Assembly: GCA_017654935.2 (NCBI GenBank)
Contig: CM065694.1
Span: forward strand, 1,547,013-1,611,012
DNA length: 64,000 nucleotides
Reading direction: 5' to 3'
From: Phymorhynchus buccinoides
Taxonomy: Eukaryota; Mollusca; Gastropoda; Neogastropoda; Raphitomidae
Shown here: positions 11,427 through 22,154 of the stretch, one piece after another
How positions within the stretch are numbered: position 1 is the stretch's first letter
Layout: the number at the start of each line of letters is the position of its first letter
Translations under genes and position numbers: made by a program
Notes under the pieces: generated by a model
What the model was told of the DNA's origin: nothing
Database searches by the model: none
The model's input: the letters and a program-made list of their open reading frames with translations, nothing else

Positions 11427-11680
11427 ACTAGGTATTAGGTATTAGGTATTAGGTACTTTATAGTCACAGAGGCGTCTCTGTGAAATTCGGGTTGCTCCCA
11501 CCTGGAGAGCGCGTCGCAGCCAGAGGCGCGCCAACCGAATTTTTTTTTTTTTTTTTTTTTTGCATGCGATTTATGTGTGACTGATGAGGAAGGAAAGGGG
11601 GGGGGGGGGGTAAATTTTGACCAAATGACAACTTTTTCGTTGCCGCTGGGTTTAACGTATGCTAAGTGCATGGGCACACG

Positions 11681-11711
<31 letters not shown>

Positions 11712-11830
11712 TCCACGTTCAGACCGTAAGGCCTAGTGCAAAGTGAGAGGAAAAAATCCCCTGTACCCAGGTTCGAACTCGGGTTTACTTGACACGAAGC
11801 GAACGCGCTACCACTGTGCCACTCTACACC
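11427..11830 (-). mobile_element. tRNA-derived SINE, copy 1
   Basis: On the minus strand the head at 11830-11760 carries an A-box-like TGGCACAGTGGTAGCGCG and a B box GAGTTCGAACC; the acceptor ends do not pair, so it is not a tRNA gene. The body includes GGAGCAACCCGAATTTCAC and the 3' end is a short TACCTAATACC-type tail repeat. Copy 2 is at 13102-13462 and a truncated copy is at 49131-49187. Confidence 0.8.
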
Positions 11831-11920
11831 AGGGCTAGGCCTCGCGGCCTCTTAATGTGTCCTTTCTGATTATTTGTATTCTTTTTCATGATTGGCATGA
11901 CTAGGATGCTTTTAGATGTG

Positions 11921-12215
11921 TTAATCATATACACATTTCAATTGTTGAATCTTGGGGTCTTTATCGAGGAGGTTTTTGAACTGATTAAGGGTAGGTGCCA
12001 TTTTGATATGTGCTGGAATAGAATTCCAGTATTTGGTGACTCTGCTACAAAAGAAATTCTTTCTAATGTTAGTTCTGCTGTATTGGGTTAGTAATTTCAA
12101 ATCATTATCCCTAGTTTTTGAGTAGTTAGAAAGTTGTAACAAACGTTTGTTAGTAATATCAGAACTGTGAAAACTTGTATAAACATTTATTAAATCACCA
12201 CGTATCAGACATTCA
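11921..12215 (-). pseudogene. LINE reverse-transcriptase C-terminal fragment
   Basis: An open minus-strand frame gives RGDLINVYTSFHSS, then RKNFFCSRVTKYWNSIPAHI and NQFKNLLDK before a stop. The RGDLI-VY ... RK-FF-RV--WN-(L/I)P ... F---LD pattern is the usual C-terminal tail of CR1/jockey-like non-LTR retrotransposon proteins. It is cut off upstream by a hAT-like MITE. Confidence 0.7.
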
Positions 12216-12424
12216 CAGGGCTCCCAGGGACCCCCATTTGGGGGTCTATGAAGTACTAAAATTCTAAAGGACCCTCTAAAAGAATGTGCAGGGGGTCCCA
12301 GGGATAGACTAGAAAAATTCTTTTTAGCATTCGCAATGCCACTGGGACCCTCTATCCCGCCTCTAGGACCCTCTATGCTGTAAGTGAAGGAGTCCCTTGT
12401 TTTGCGGGACCATTGGGAGCCCTG
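12216..12424. mobile_element. hAT-like MITE
   Basis: It starts CAGGGCTCCCAGGGACCC and ends in the inverted GGGACCATTGGGAGCCCTG. CATTCA flanks both sides (12210-12215, 12425-12430). CAGGG termini are typical of hAT elements, though their duplication is normally 8 bp. Non-coding. Confidence 0.65.
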
Positions 12425-12458
12425 CATTCATTACCTATTATTTTTTTCTGCTGTTTTC

Positions 12459-12671
12459 AATGGCTTGGAGTCAAAACGGACTATCTTTAGATAGTCCATT
12501 GACGTATTATTGAACCTATTGCGAAAACTAATAACTTGCATAAAAAAAAAGACTGCAAAAATTAAAAAAAGCATAATCCCCATTTTGTAAGTATTTGCAG
12601 TCTTTCTAAATACAAGTTCTTAGCATTATCAATAACATCAATAATAAGTCAATGGACTATCTAAAGATAGA
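12459..12671. mobile_element. Palindromic MITE family C, copy 2
   Basis: It starts GGCTTGGAGTCAAAACGG and contains the inverted pair GACTATCTTTAGATAGTC / CTATCTAAAGATAG. The right terminus is truncated. The core holds AAAACTAATAACTTG and GCAGTC motifs shared with copies 1 and 3. Confidence 0.65.
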
Positions 12672-12799
12672 TAACACGAGTGAGCCAAAAAAGAAAGATG
12701 GCGGACAAAAAAAAAAATAGAAGCCGAAGAAGGTGAGCACGTCACTGCCACTGGCAACACAATGAAACTGGACGACAAACACCTCAAAGCTAAACTCAC

Positions 12800-13081
12800 C
12801 CGCCTCAGCAGTGCGCACAGAGTACTCTTTTTCCACATGCTTGTCCGACAAGCCCGGGCCCCCAGACACCGTCCTAACAGTAATGTCGTAGGTGGTGTAG
12901 GCGCGGAGGTTGCCGATGGTGGTAGTGCCGGTGCTGGGAGGAAGCTCCTCGTTGTGGCAGGATCCTCCGCCAGGCATGCTGCAGAGGACCACGTACTGGG
13001 TGGCCCTGCCCTCCAGGCTGGAGAAGGTCAGCACGATTTCCTCAGACTTGTTTTGGAATTCAACTTTCACGTTGTTTGGAC
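12800..13081 (-). CDS. Exon 21: FN3-14
   Basis: 282 bp, phase 1-1: PNNVKVEFQNKSEEIVLTF, ATQYVVLCSMPGGGSCHNEE, IGNLRAYTTYDITVRTVSG and SVRTAEA. No core Trp (VLTFSS). Two cysteines lie in the C-C' region, as in FN3-3. Acceptor TTTTTCAG|G, donor GCGG|GTGAGT. The exon lies between two same-orientation SINE copies. Confidence 0.9.
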
Positions 13082-13101
13082 CTGAAAAAAGCATATGTAT
13101 T

Positions 13102-13462
13102 TAGGTATTAGGTACTTTATAGTCACAGAGGCGTCTCTGTGAAATTCGGGTTGCTCCCACCTGGAGAGCGCGTCGCAGCCAGAGGCGCGCCACCCAATGG
13201 GGTTTTTTTGCATGCGATTTTTGTGTCACTGACGAGGGGGGGGTAAATTTTGACCAAATGACAACTTTTTCGTTGCCACTGGGTTTAACATATGCTAAGT
13301 GCATGGGCACACGGGACCTCGGTTTATCGTCTCATCCGACTCCACGTTCAGACCGTAAGGCCTAGTGCAAAGTGAGAGGAAAAATCCCCTGTACCCAGGT
13401 TCGAACTCAGGTTTACTTGACACGAAGCGAACGCGCTACCACTGTGCCACTCTACACCCGCC
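13102..13462 (-). mobile_element. tRNA-derived SINE, copy 2
   Basis: Same family and orientation as copy 1 with the same A and B boxes and tail. It lies 20 bp upstream of the exon 21 acceptor, and with copy 1 it brackets exon 21. Confidence 0.8.
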
Positions 13463-13809
13463 TACAATGTGTGCAATTAATGTACTTAAAGTTTTGTTAT
13501 AAGGAAAAGAGAAGGGAAGAGAGAGAGAGAGAGAGACCAAAGAGAGGGGTGGGGTGGGGGAAGAGAGGTCCTTTCTTGCATGTGTTCCTTGTAAATGTGA
13601 GTTTGCTGTGTGCGCGCAAAATTAGTTTGAGTGTGTGCGCGCTCCATGAGTGCATGTGTGCATGCCAAGTGTCTGCGTCTTGAGCATTACATGCATGAGT
13701 GCAAGCATGCATGTAATGTATGCTTCATCTTCATCCTCCTCACCATCATCCTACCCCCCCCCCCCCCTACCCCCCACTCCCCCCCCCCCCCCATCTCACA
13801 CACACGTAC

Positions 13810-14345
13810 ACAAACCCAACTCACTGGTCAGAATGTTCTCGGTCAAGGGTTGGCTCTGCACATCATTGCTGATGATGACAGCCTCCACGGTGTACACCTC
13901 ACCCCCCCCCTCACACACACACACACCCAACTCACTGGTCAGAATGTTCTCTGTCAAGGGTTGGCTCTGCACATCGTTGCTGATGGTGACAGCCTGCACG
14001 GTGTACACCTGCCCCCCCCCCCCCCCCCCCATCCCCATCTCACACAACCAACTCACTGGTCAGAATGTTCTCTGTCAAGGGTTGGCTCTGCACATCGTTG
14101 CTGATGGTGACAGCCTCCACAGTGTACACCTGAACCCCCCCCCCCCCCCCTCACACACACACACACAACCAACTCACTGGTCAGAATGTTCTCGGTCAAG
14201 GGTTGGCTCTGCACATCGTTGCTGATGGTGACAGCCTCCACGGTGTACCCCCCCCCCCCCCTCACACACACACAACCAACTCACTGGTCAGAATGTTCTC
14301 AGTCAAGGGTTGGCTCTGCACATCATTGCTGATGGTGACAGCCTG
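13810..14345 (-). repeat. Exon-20-tail tandem array with splice donors
   Basis: Five copies, period about 115 bp, of the last about 80 bp of exon 20 (VYTVQAVTISND ... LTENILT) with donor ACCA|GTGAGT. Copies are separated by (CA)n and C-runs of 8-18. The copy at 14285 is the true exon end. Coding in the extra copies is still nearly intact. Confidence 0.92.
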
Positions 14346-14560
14346 CACGGTGTACACATGCCCCCCCTGCAGACCCTCGAAGGCCACGCGCCGATCCCCG
14401 TCCCCCTTGGCCTTGGTCACGGGGGCCTGGTCCCCCACCCCCACCAGGCTGAAACGGAACGAGTCGAACACGTCGCTCTCCGCTACCGTGTACTGGAAAG
14501 CCAGCTGAGAGCTGGTCGTCTCCTGCGATATTTCTATCAGGTTGGTGGCGATACGCGGCA
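14285..14560 (-). CDS. Exon 20: FN3-13
   Basis: 276 bp, phase 1-1: PRIATNLIEISQETTSSQ, LAFQYTVAESDVFDSFRFSL, FEGLQGGHVYTVQAVTIS and LTENILT. The core Trp is replaced (LAFQY). Acceptor TTTTCAG|TG, donor ACCA|GTGAGT. Four further copies of the last about 80 bp with donor lie downstream, separated by C- and CA-runs. Confidence 0.9.
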
Positions 14561-14639
14561 CTGAAAAAGTAAACACGATAATAATGATGGTAAAGTTTCT
14601 GTTTCGGTGCAGTGATATTTCAAGGACAAGGCAATGGCA

Positions 14640-14830
14640 ACAAGTAAAACTGATGGTTATATTAATGTCCTCCTATCAACGCTGTATTAGGGAGGACATT
14701 GTCAACGGTGTTTCTACCCTATGCAGCTTATAATAAGTAAAACTGATGGCTACATTAATGTCCTCCTATCAACGCTGCATTAGGGAGGAAATTGTCAATG
14801 ATGTTTCTACCCTATGCAGCTTATAATTAC
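14640..14830. repeat. Two-copy tandem repeat, about 92 bp
   Basis: Direct duplication around AGTAAAACTGATGG, ATTAATGTCCTCCTATCAACG and TTTCTACCCTATGCAGC, in intron 19. No coding signal. Confidence 0.8.
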
Positions 14831-14929
14831 AAGCTCTGCAGACAACTGAGACTAACTGTAGAAAAAACAGGAAGAACATTCGTCCTGACTAATCCCGGGG
14901 CAGGAAAATGTTTTCAGTTAAAACATCAC

Positions 14930-15247
14930 ACTCCCCCCGTGGGGATTCTGGGGGCGGTCTTTTCTATAATAGTTCCCCACCTTCTGGAAGTTCTGTGCTT
15001 GTAACTTCCTCTAATCTGACACTCTCTTTGACTCTGCCTTTTCCCTTTGCTTTCTGTCATCTACTATCTTTCTGCCTAACCGGTCCATTCTCCTGCCCTT
15101 TTTTCAAGAAACACTTTCAAAAAGATTTCCTCCAGCTGAAATCGGACCTGCTGGGCCTATTTCTTAGTTAGGCACATAACAGCAGCATGACACATCTGCG
15201 CTCATAATTCACAGGAAACTGTCTGAGAGATCGAAGAAGAAGAAGAA
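14930..15247 (+). mobile_element. SINE family A, copy in intron 19
   Basis: About 315 bp from CCCCCGTGGGGATTCTGGGG through CTTCTGGAAGTTCTGTGC to a (GAA)n tail. Matches 56766-57084, and in reverse 804-1080. The variants at 24083-24410 and 46866-47205 have a different 3' half. Confidence 0.8.
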
Positions 15248-15274
15248 AAAATATGACATTCATTTAATGTCTCC

Positions 15275-15450
15275 ATTGTCTACGACATGTGCATGCTCTC
15301 TACAGTGCATCAGTACTTTCACCAACATGCATATGTATCGGTGTTCATTCATTTAATGTCTCCATTGTCTACAACATGTGCATGCTCTCTACAGTGCTTC
15401 AGTACTTTCACCAACATGCATATATATCGGTGTTCATTCACGATTTTGCT
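15275..15450. repeat. Two-copy tandem repeat, about 88 bp
   Basis: Direct duplication containing TTTAATGTCTCCATTGTCTA and CAGTACTTTCACCAACATGC. Non-coding, intron 19. Confidence 0.8.
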
Positions 15451-15529
15451 GCACCCCCTCCAAAAAAAGCCTGGAAAACAGGTAACACAGACATAAATAA
15501 TATACGGCACTGAAGGGGTTACAGTGGAA

Positions 15530-15868
15530 CCTCCCTTATAAGACCGCCCATTATAAGACTCCCTCCCACTTAAGACCTACTTCTCCGAGACATTGCCCTT
15601 CTTTATTAAAATTACCTCCCTTATAAGACCCCTTCCTTATAGACCCCTCCCTTATAAGACCCCTCCCTTATACGACCTCATTTTGGATGATCTTTGAAGG
15701 TCTTAATAGGGAGGTTCCACTGTACATGAACTTACTTGCAGTAGCGGTGAAAGTCGCCTTCTCCGACACGAAAAAATTCCCTCCCGCATAAGACCCCTCC
15801 CTTATAACACCTCATTTTGGATGATTTTTTAAGGTGTTATAAGGGAGGTCCCACTGTACATGAACTTA
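15530..15868 (-). repeat. CTTATAAGACC repeats and an extra exon-19 tail
   Basis: Irregular repeats of CTCCCTTATAAGACC surround a diverged second copy of the exon 19 end and donor at about 15725-15770 (TACATGAACTTACTTGCAGT). Both copies share the flanking AGGGAGGT-CCACTGTACATG, so exon tail and flank were duplicated together. Confidence 0.8.
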
Positions 15869-15869
15869 C

Positions 15870-16154
15870 TCGCAGTAGCGGTGAAGGTCGCCCGCTCCGA
15901 CTCGACCCCTTGCGACACGGCCACGACCTGGACAGTATAGGTCACCCCGGCCGTCAGAGACCCCAGCACCTGTTGGTAGTCGTTGGTGTCCGGGGCGACG
16001 GCCACCTCAAAGCTGTTCTCTGCGTCCTCTGGGTCGGTGTAGGTGAAGGCCCAGCGGTCGACGTAGGTGGCCTGGGGGTCGTGGGTCCACTGCAGGGTGC
16101 AGTTGTCAGTGGTGGTCACTGCCATGTCCACGGTGACGCTGGGCGCTAAGGGAG
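15870..16154 (-). CDS. Exon 19: FN3-12
   Basis: 285 bp, phase 1-1: PLAPSVTVDMAVTTTDNC, TLQWTHDPQATYVDRWAF, LGSLTAGVTYTVQVVAVS and the end FTATA. Acceptor TTTCAG|CT, donor GCGA|GTAAGT. A second copy of the exon end with donor is at about 15725-15770. A 550-bp MITE begins 27 bp upstream of the acceptor. Confidence 0.9.
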
Positions 16155-16181
16155 CTGAAACAATAATAATAATGATATATA

Positions 16182-16731
16182 CCGTATCTTTTTGATCATT
16201 AGGCGCTGCTGTGCATAAGGCGAATAGGGCAATTTTTAAGAAAAATCTGAAAAAATTAAAGTAAAAGGCGCCCTCGTTTCACAAGAAAGTCGAAGTTTGA
16301 AGCCTGTACACGTCCTGTAAACGCTTACCGACCGCCATTACTGCCATCATAAACGAGAGTTGGCTCCCTTCTCAAATAATCGACTTCCGTTTTTGCGACT
16401 TCCGGTTGTTGTGTTTGGACTTTTTTCTGCAAAAACGGGTAGAATTATGGCATTTTAAGCTCTACAACGATGCTTTTTACATCCACTGAAGGGTTATGGC
16501 ATCTGTTGGACGGTATCTCGGATGATAATAGGAATTTTTAAGCATTTTAACGCGAGTATTCGTCGTATCAGCAACTGGTTACCACTTTTGATGTTGTTAC
16601 TCACAATAGACTGTACTGAACACGGCAATCGTTGCCTCTCTTCTCATGATTTTGTTCACTAATAGGGCGCCCTCGTTTATTAGGCGCATAGGTCAAAATC
16701 AAAATAACGCCTTATAATCCGAAAATGACGG
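16182..16731. mobile_element. 550-bp mariner-type MITE next to the exon 19 acceptor
   Basis: Termini CCGTATCTTTTTGATCATTA and GCCTTATAATCCGAAAATGACGG-like are flanked by TA. Inner GCGCCCTCGTTTATTAGGCGC motifs match the element at 17357. It begins 27 bp upstream of exon 19. Confidence 0.72.
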
Positions 16732-16802
16732 TAGTATTTATAAAAGGCGTTTCTTGCTACACTACTCAATGCGCTTGCACCCATCATTCATACTCACTCA
16801 TT

Positions 16803-17050
16803 CGCTCAACAGTACACTATTTAACTCTTTCATTAGTTGTTTTACACCAACTGTTACTTCCCCTTATTCCTAGCTTTCTCCTGTCAGTCGCTCAACAGTA
16901 CACTATTTAACTCTTTCATTAGTTGTTTTACACCAACTGTTACTTCCCCTTATTCCTAGCTTTCTCCTGTCAGTCGCTCAACAGTACACTATTTAACTCT
17001 TTCACTCCTTGTTTTACACTAACAGTTACTTCCCCTTATTCCTAGGTTTC
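16803..17050. repeat. Tandem repeat, 86 bp, three copies
   Basis: Units start CGCTCAACAGTACACTATTT and contain CCTTATTCCTAG. It lies about 125 bp past the exon 18 donor and holds no exon sequence. Confidence 0.85.
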
Positions 17051-17173
17051 TCTTATCTGTCTATTCCCTTCATTCCTGGATTTATAGAGGGTTAAAAATG
17101 TGATAATGGAAATAATCGGGGAATAGTTGAAGGGGGGGGGGGGGGGGGGGGAAATTAAAAGAAATGGACTGAC

Positions 17174-17340
17174 CAATAACGATGGAGCGGTTGGAGGGCT
17201 GACTCTCCCGCTCTCCGCTGATGGCAAGCACCTGCACCTGGTACCTCTCCCCAGGGAACACCGGGGAGAACTGCGAGGTCCGCGCCACCGCCGTCTGCTC
17301 CAGCCAGGGGGCGTCCGGGTCACGCAGTATGGCACGGTAC
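17174..17340 (-). CDS. Exon 18: FN3-11, second part
   Basis: 167 bp, phase 2-1: YRAILRDPDAPWLEQTAVAR, SPVFPGERYQVQVLAISG and NRSIVIG. Joined to exon 17 it reads SYRIRYRAIL, a proper C strand. Acceptor TGTTCAG|G, donor ATTG|GTCAGT. A MITE starts about 17 bp upstream of the acceptor. Confidence 0.87.
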
Positions 17341-17356
17341 CTGAACATAATAAGCA

Positions 17357-18133
17357 CCATGCAGATTTTTCGGTTCATTAGGTGCTGCTGTGCATAAGGC
17401 GAATAGGGCAATTTTCAAGAAAAATCTGAAAAAAAAGTAAAGTAAAAGGCGCCCTCGTTTATAAAGAAAAGTCAAACTTTGAAGACCGTACACGTCCTGT
17501 AAACGCTTACCGACCACAATTACTGCTGTCATAAACGAGTTTTCTCCCCTTTCAAATAATCGAATTCCCGTTTGAGCTGCTTCCTGTTGTTGTGTTTGGA
17601 CAATTCTTTGCGAAAACTAATAGAATTATGGCATTTTAAGCTCTGCTTTTTACATCCAATGGAGGGTTATGGCATCTGTTGGATGGTTTCTCGAACGATA
17701 ATAGAGATTTTGAAGCATTTTAACGTGAGTATTCGTCATATCGGCGACTCATGACCACTTTCGATGTCTGACTCACAGTAGACTGTACTGAGTACGGCAA
17801 TCGTTGCCTCTCTTCTCACGATTTTGTTCACTAATAGGGTGCCCTCGTTTATTAGGCGCATAGGTCGAAATTGGAGAAAATAATATCGCCTTATAACCAA
17901 AATAATTTTCTAACACTGTGACCCCTGTGCCTTATAATGTGACTGATAATATAGTCAGAAACCATAATAACAAAAATCTGAATTTTGTGTAAAATTTGGG
18001 AAGGTGCGCCTTATAAACAGGTGCGCCTTATAAACAGGTCTGAATTATAAACAGGTGCGCCTTATAAACAGGTGCGCCTTATAAACAGGTGCGCCTTATA
18101 AACAGGTGCGCCTTGTAGTCCGTAAAATACGAC
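17357..18133. mobile_element. mariner-type MITE next to the exon 18 acceptor, with 17-bp repeats
   Basis: Related to 16182-16731 through GCTGCTGTGCATAAGGCGAA and GCGCCCTCGTTTATTAGGCG. Its right part has six to seven copies of GTGCGCCTTATAAACAG (18002-18115). It starts about 17 bp upstream of exon 18. Confidence 0.65.
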
Positions 18134-18135
18134 AA

Positions 18136-19675
18136 TCATCACGCTTACCTGATGCGATGCATTACTGTCTAGCTTATCTGTAGATCAGAGAAACAGTACG
18201 CTTACCTGATGCGATGCATTACTGTCTAGCTTATCTGTAGATCATGCATTGATGCTTACCTGATGCGATGCATTACTGTCTAGCTTATCTGTAGATCAGA
18301 GAAACAGTATTGATGCTTACCTCATGCAATGCATTACTGTCTAGCTTATCTGTAGATCAGAGAAACAGTACTGATGCTTACCTCATGCAATGCATTACTG
18401 TCTAGCTTATCTGTAGATCAGAGAAACAGTATTGATGCTTACCTCATGCACTGCATTACTGCTTCTAGCATTACTGTCTAGCTTATCTGTAGATCAGAGA
18501 AACAGTACTGATGCTTACCTCATGCAATGCATTACTGTCTAGCTTATCTGTAGATCAGAGAAACAGTGATGCTTACCTCATGCAATGCATTACTGTCTAG
18601 CTTATCTGTAGATCAGAGAAACAGTGATGCTTACCTCATGATGCATTACTGTCTAGCTTATCTGTAGATCAGAGAAACAGTACTGATGCTTACCTCATGC
18701 AATGCATTACTGTCTAGCTTATCTGTAGATCAGAGAAACAGTATTGATGCTTACCTCATGCAATGCATTACTGTCTAGCTTATCTGTAGATCAGAGAAAC
18801 AGTATTGATGCTTACCTCATGCAATGCATTACTGTCTAGCTTATCTGTAGATCAGAGAAACAGTATTGATGCTTACCTCATGCAATGCATTACTGTCTAG
18901 CTTATCTGTAGATCAGAGAAACAGTACTGATGCTTACCTCATGCAATGCATTACTGTCTAGCTTATCTGTAGATCAGAGAAACAGTACTGATGCTTACCT
19001 CATGCAATGCATTACTGTCTAGCTTATCTGTAGATCAGAGAAACAGTACTGATGCTTACCTCATGCAATGCATTACTGTCTAGCTTATCTGTAGATCAGA
19101 GAAACAGTATTGATGCTTACCTCATGCAATGCATTACTGTCTAGCTTATCTGTAGATCAGAGAAACAGTATTGATGCTTACCTCATGCAATGCATTACTG
19201 TCTAGCTTATCCGTAGATCAGAGAAAAAGTACTGATGCTTACCTGATGCGATGCATTACTGTCTAGCTTATCTGTAGATCAGAGAAACTACTGATGCTTA
19301 CCTCATGCAATGCATTACTGTCTAGCTTATCTGTAGATCAGAGAAACAGTACTGATGCTTACCTCATGCTGCATTATGCTTATCTGTAGATCAGAGAAAC
19401 AGTACTGATGCTTACCTCATGATGCATTACTGTCTAGCTTATCTGTAGATCAGAGAAACAGTACTGATGCTTACCTCATGCAATGCATTACTGTCTAGCT
19501 TATCCGTAGATCAGAGAAAAAGTACTGATGCTTACCTGATGCGATGCATTACTGTCTAGCTTATCTGTAGATCAGAGAAACAGTACTGATGCTTACCTCA
19601 TGCAATGCATTACTGTCTAGCTTATTTGTAGATCAGAGAAACAGTACTGATGCTTACCTGATGCGATAAGAGTCC
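18136..19675 (-). repeat. Exon-17-tail tandem array, about 26 donors
   Basis: About 26 copies of a roughly 61-bp unit: TGCTTACCTGATGCGATGC, ATTACTGTCTAGCTTATCTG and TAGATCAGAGAAACAGTA. On the minus strand every unit carries (G/T)CATGAG or CATCAG followed by GTAAGCA, the exon 17 donor. The top copy is the true exon end. Occasional 8-15 bp deletions and one insertion occur. Confidence 0.93.
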
Positions 19676-19760
19676 TGGTGGCTTACTGGGTCTGACTGCC
19701 AAGCCACGATCACCGTCTGTTCGTTGGTTGTTAATGTTAGGTTCGTCACAGGCAGAGGAT
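19658..19760 (-). CDS. Exon 17: FN3-11, first part
   Basis: 103 bp, phase 1-2: PLPVTNLTLTTNEQTVIV, AWQSDPVSHQDSYRI. Acceptor CCCCTAG|AT, donor ATCAG|GTAAGC. The last few exon bases plus the donor head a 61-bp repeat with about 25 downstream copies, the most decoy donors of any exon here. Confidence 0.87.
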
Positions 19761-20620
19761 CTAGGGGGGAAAAAACAGGTGGCATTTGATTTACAAACAC
19801 TGTACTTTAGTCATGATTAGCACTCGACTGATTGCAATAAGTCTCCTGCAGTCAGCTTAAGGACGAAGGGAGATCACCACTAATGATAGCCCTTTCTTTA
19901 ATAAAAGAAAAAAGGGGCATAACCTGCATAGCTCCAAAGGGACTCTGGTGTGAGAGTACCCTCCCTTACTGAGGTTATAAAGCACTGTCTGTGACCTTTG
20001 AGATTCAGTTTTATCGACCAAAATACTATTTATTTATTTTTTTAAATGCTTTGGGTGGTATTCATATTACTGCACATTATGCACAAATAGGAGAACACAA
20101 CAAGGCTATCCATCTATGCAAACTTAATATCCTTCGAAAGTAAATATAGTTCTCCCGACAAAACTTGTAGAACTCTAGCATACTAAATTGAACAAAGGGG
20201 AAATACTCTCTTTCTAATCAACTCCCTTCACCAAAGCATACTCGACATAATAATGGGAAAGGAAAGAGTAAGGAGGGGGGAGCGGGGCCAGGTGGGAGTT
20301 AGGGAAAAGAAGCGAGGTTGGGGGTTGGATTTTTAATAATTCAATCCTTCATGTTTGATTACATTAGTTTGTTGTTTGTTGTTTACGTGTGACATAATCA
20401 AGATTATCATCATCATCTGAGTTATCTTCGTCATCATCATCGTCAACACATCCTTGCACTTATACACAGGTGGTTCTAGTCGGCAGACTTCGCTCTATAT
20501 TGGCATCAATATCGACATTGTTAGAGGAAGAGACCTGATATACGCTAACTCCATCATCATCACCATCACCATCATTATAACATCACCATCACCATCATCA
20601 CTATCAACATCATCATCAAC
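19761..20620. other. Intron 16, no recognised feature in most of it
   Basis: Low-information intron sequence with a purine-rich patch (20255-20320) and (ATC)n tracts from 20400. No exon, RNA or element recognised. Confidence 0.55.
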
Positions 20621-21745
20621 ACATCCTTGCACTTACTGGTGCTTCCAGTTTTCCCTTGAGGCACACTTGTTTCAACGCCGGTGTAGAAATATTTCTCCCG
20701 TGAGATAAATCCTGTTTCCTGTTTCAAATTGTATGATGTTTGGGAACAATTCGCCCCGGAATACATTCAGAGGCGTCTTGTGGCGTGCAGGAAGAGCATT
20801 CGATTCATTACTAAATATTGAGAAGTCGGTGATCATTTTCTGAAATTCATTATTAATTATCTTTGTCTGAATGGGAGATTCTTGATATTGTCCACCATTT
20901 TGGAAAATCGCGGAACCAAGTGCATGGGTCTGTACATCGATTTCTCGGCAAAATGTAGATTCACACCCTCCCGCTCAATTTCTCGGTTCTTTCCGTGTAG
21001 ATTGACACTTAAATCTCAATATTTTAAAACATAATTATCGTTATGGTTGTGGCGCGGCATGCATATTACGGTGACCGGGATTTATGTCACGGGAAGGATT
21101 TATTTCTCATGACACCGGCATCAACCTTAATACTGCCAAAGCAGGAGACCCGCTAGGCTTCACTTCTTCTTCATCATCATCATCACCACCATATTCATCA
21201 TCACCACCATCATCATCAAGTTGTCCAAGAACTTACTGGTGCTTCCAGCCTGCACTTGAGCCAGGCTTTCTTCAATGTCGGTGTCGATCTCAATACTGCC
21301 ATAGCAGGAGACCCGCTAGGCTTCACCTCTTCTTCATCATCATCATCATCACCACCATATTCATCATCACCACCATCATCATCAAGTTGTCCAAGAACTT
21401 ACTGGTGCTTCCAGCCTGCACTTGAGCCAGGCTTTCTTCAATGTCGGTGTCGATCTCAATACTGCCATAGCAGGAGACCCGCTAGGCTTCACCTCTTCTT
21501 CATCATCATCATCATCACCATATTCATCATCACCACCATTATCATCAGGTTTTCCAAGAACTTACTGGTGCTTCCAGTTTTCACTTGAGGAAGACTTGTT
21601 TCAATGTCGGTGTCGATCTCAATACTGCCAGAGCAGAATGCCCGCTAGGCTTCACTTCTTCTTCATCATCATCACCACCATATTCATCACCACCATCATC
21701 ATCATCATCAAGTTGTCCAAGAACTTACTGGTGGCTCCAGCCTGC
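20620..21745 (-). repeat. Exon-16-tail tandem array with splice donors
   Basis: Copies of the exon 16 end with donor (AACTTACTGGTGCTTCCAG on the plus strand) at about 20635 (diverged), 21230, 21398, 21563 and the true 21725. The main period is about 165 bp, with (ATC)n spacers and a TGCCA-AGCAG-GACCCGCTAG block. A partial unit without the donor is at 21100-21180. Confidence 0.9.
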
Positions 21746-21915
21746 ACTTGAGCCAGGCTTTCTTCAATGTCGGTGTCGATCTCTCGGATGGCGGTCAGGG
21801 AGACCTGGTAGCTGTGCCCTGCCAGCAGCTGCTCCAGATCGTAGCTGTACTGCGTCTGCCCCTCCACTGCACTGACTTGGAAAGACTTGCGCACGCCCTC
21901 CTTGTCTTGGACGAT
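21729..21915 (-). CDS. Exon 16: FN3-10, second part
   Basis: 187 bp, phase 0-1: IVQDKEGVRKSFQVSAVEG, LEQLLAGHSYQVSLTAIR and EESLAQVQAGAT. Acceptor CTACCTAG|ATC, donor ACCA|GTAAGT. The exon end with donor is repeated at about 165-bp spacing at 21230, 21398 and 21563, with a more diverged copy near 20635. Confidence 0.88.
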
Positions 21916-21955
21916 CTAGGTAGGAGGAGGACAATGGCGCAAGGTAAGGACAAAG

Positions 21956-21956
<1 letters not shown>

Positions 21957-22012
<56 letters not shown>
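21957..22012. repeat. (AAT)n microsatellite
   Basis: About 18 AAT units in intron 15, 42 bp upstream of the exon 16 acceptor, followed at 22090-22240 by (CA)n. Confidence 0.9.
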
Positions 22013-22013
<1 letters not shown>

Positions 22014-22112
22014 GCAATGGCAAAACGGGTGAACTGAAAAAGTTCAATGAATTTAAGCAAATTCTTTACATTGCAGAAAGGGCATGTGTCACACACACGC
22101 ACGCACGCACGC

Positions 22113-22154
<42 letters not shown>

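Noticed and set aside
11760..11830. tRNA gene (also 13392-13462 and 42045-42118)
   Set aside because: A and B box sequences are present, but the acceptor stems do not pair and each is joined to a SINE body and tail.
13820..14270. Extra exon-20-like copies as real alternative exons
   Set aside because: Each begins at a C-run without a usable in-phase acceptor. They look like tandem tails, although use of their donors is possible.
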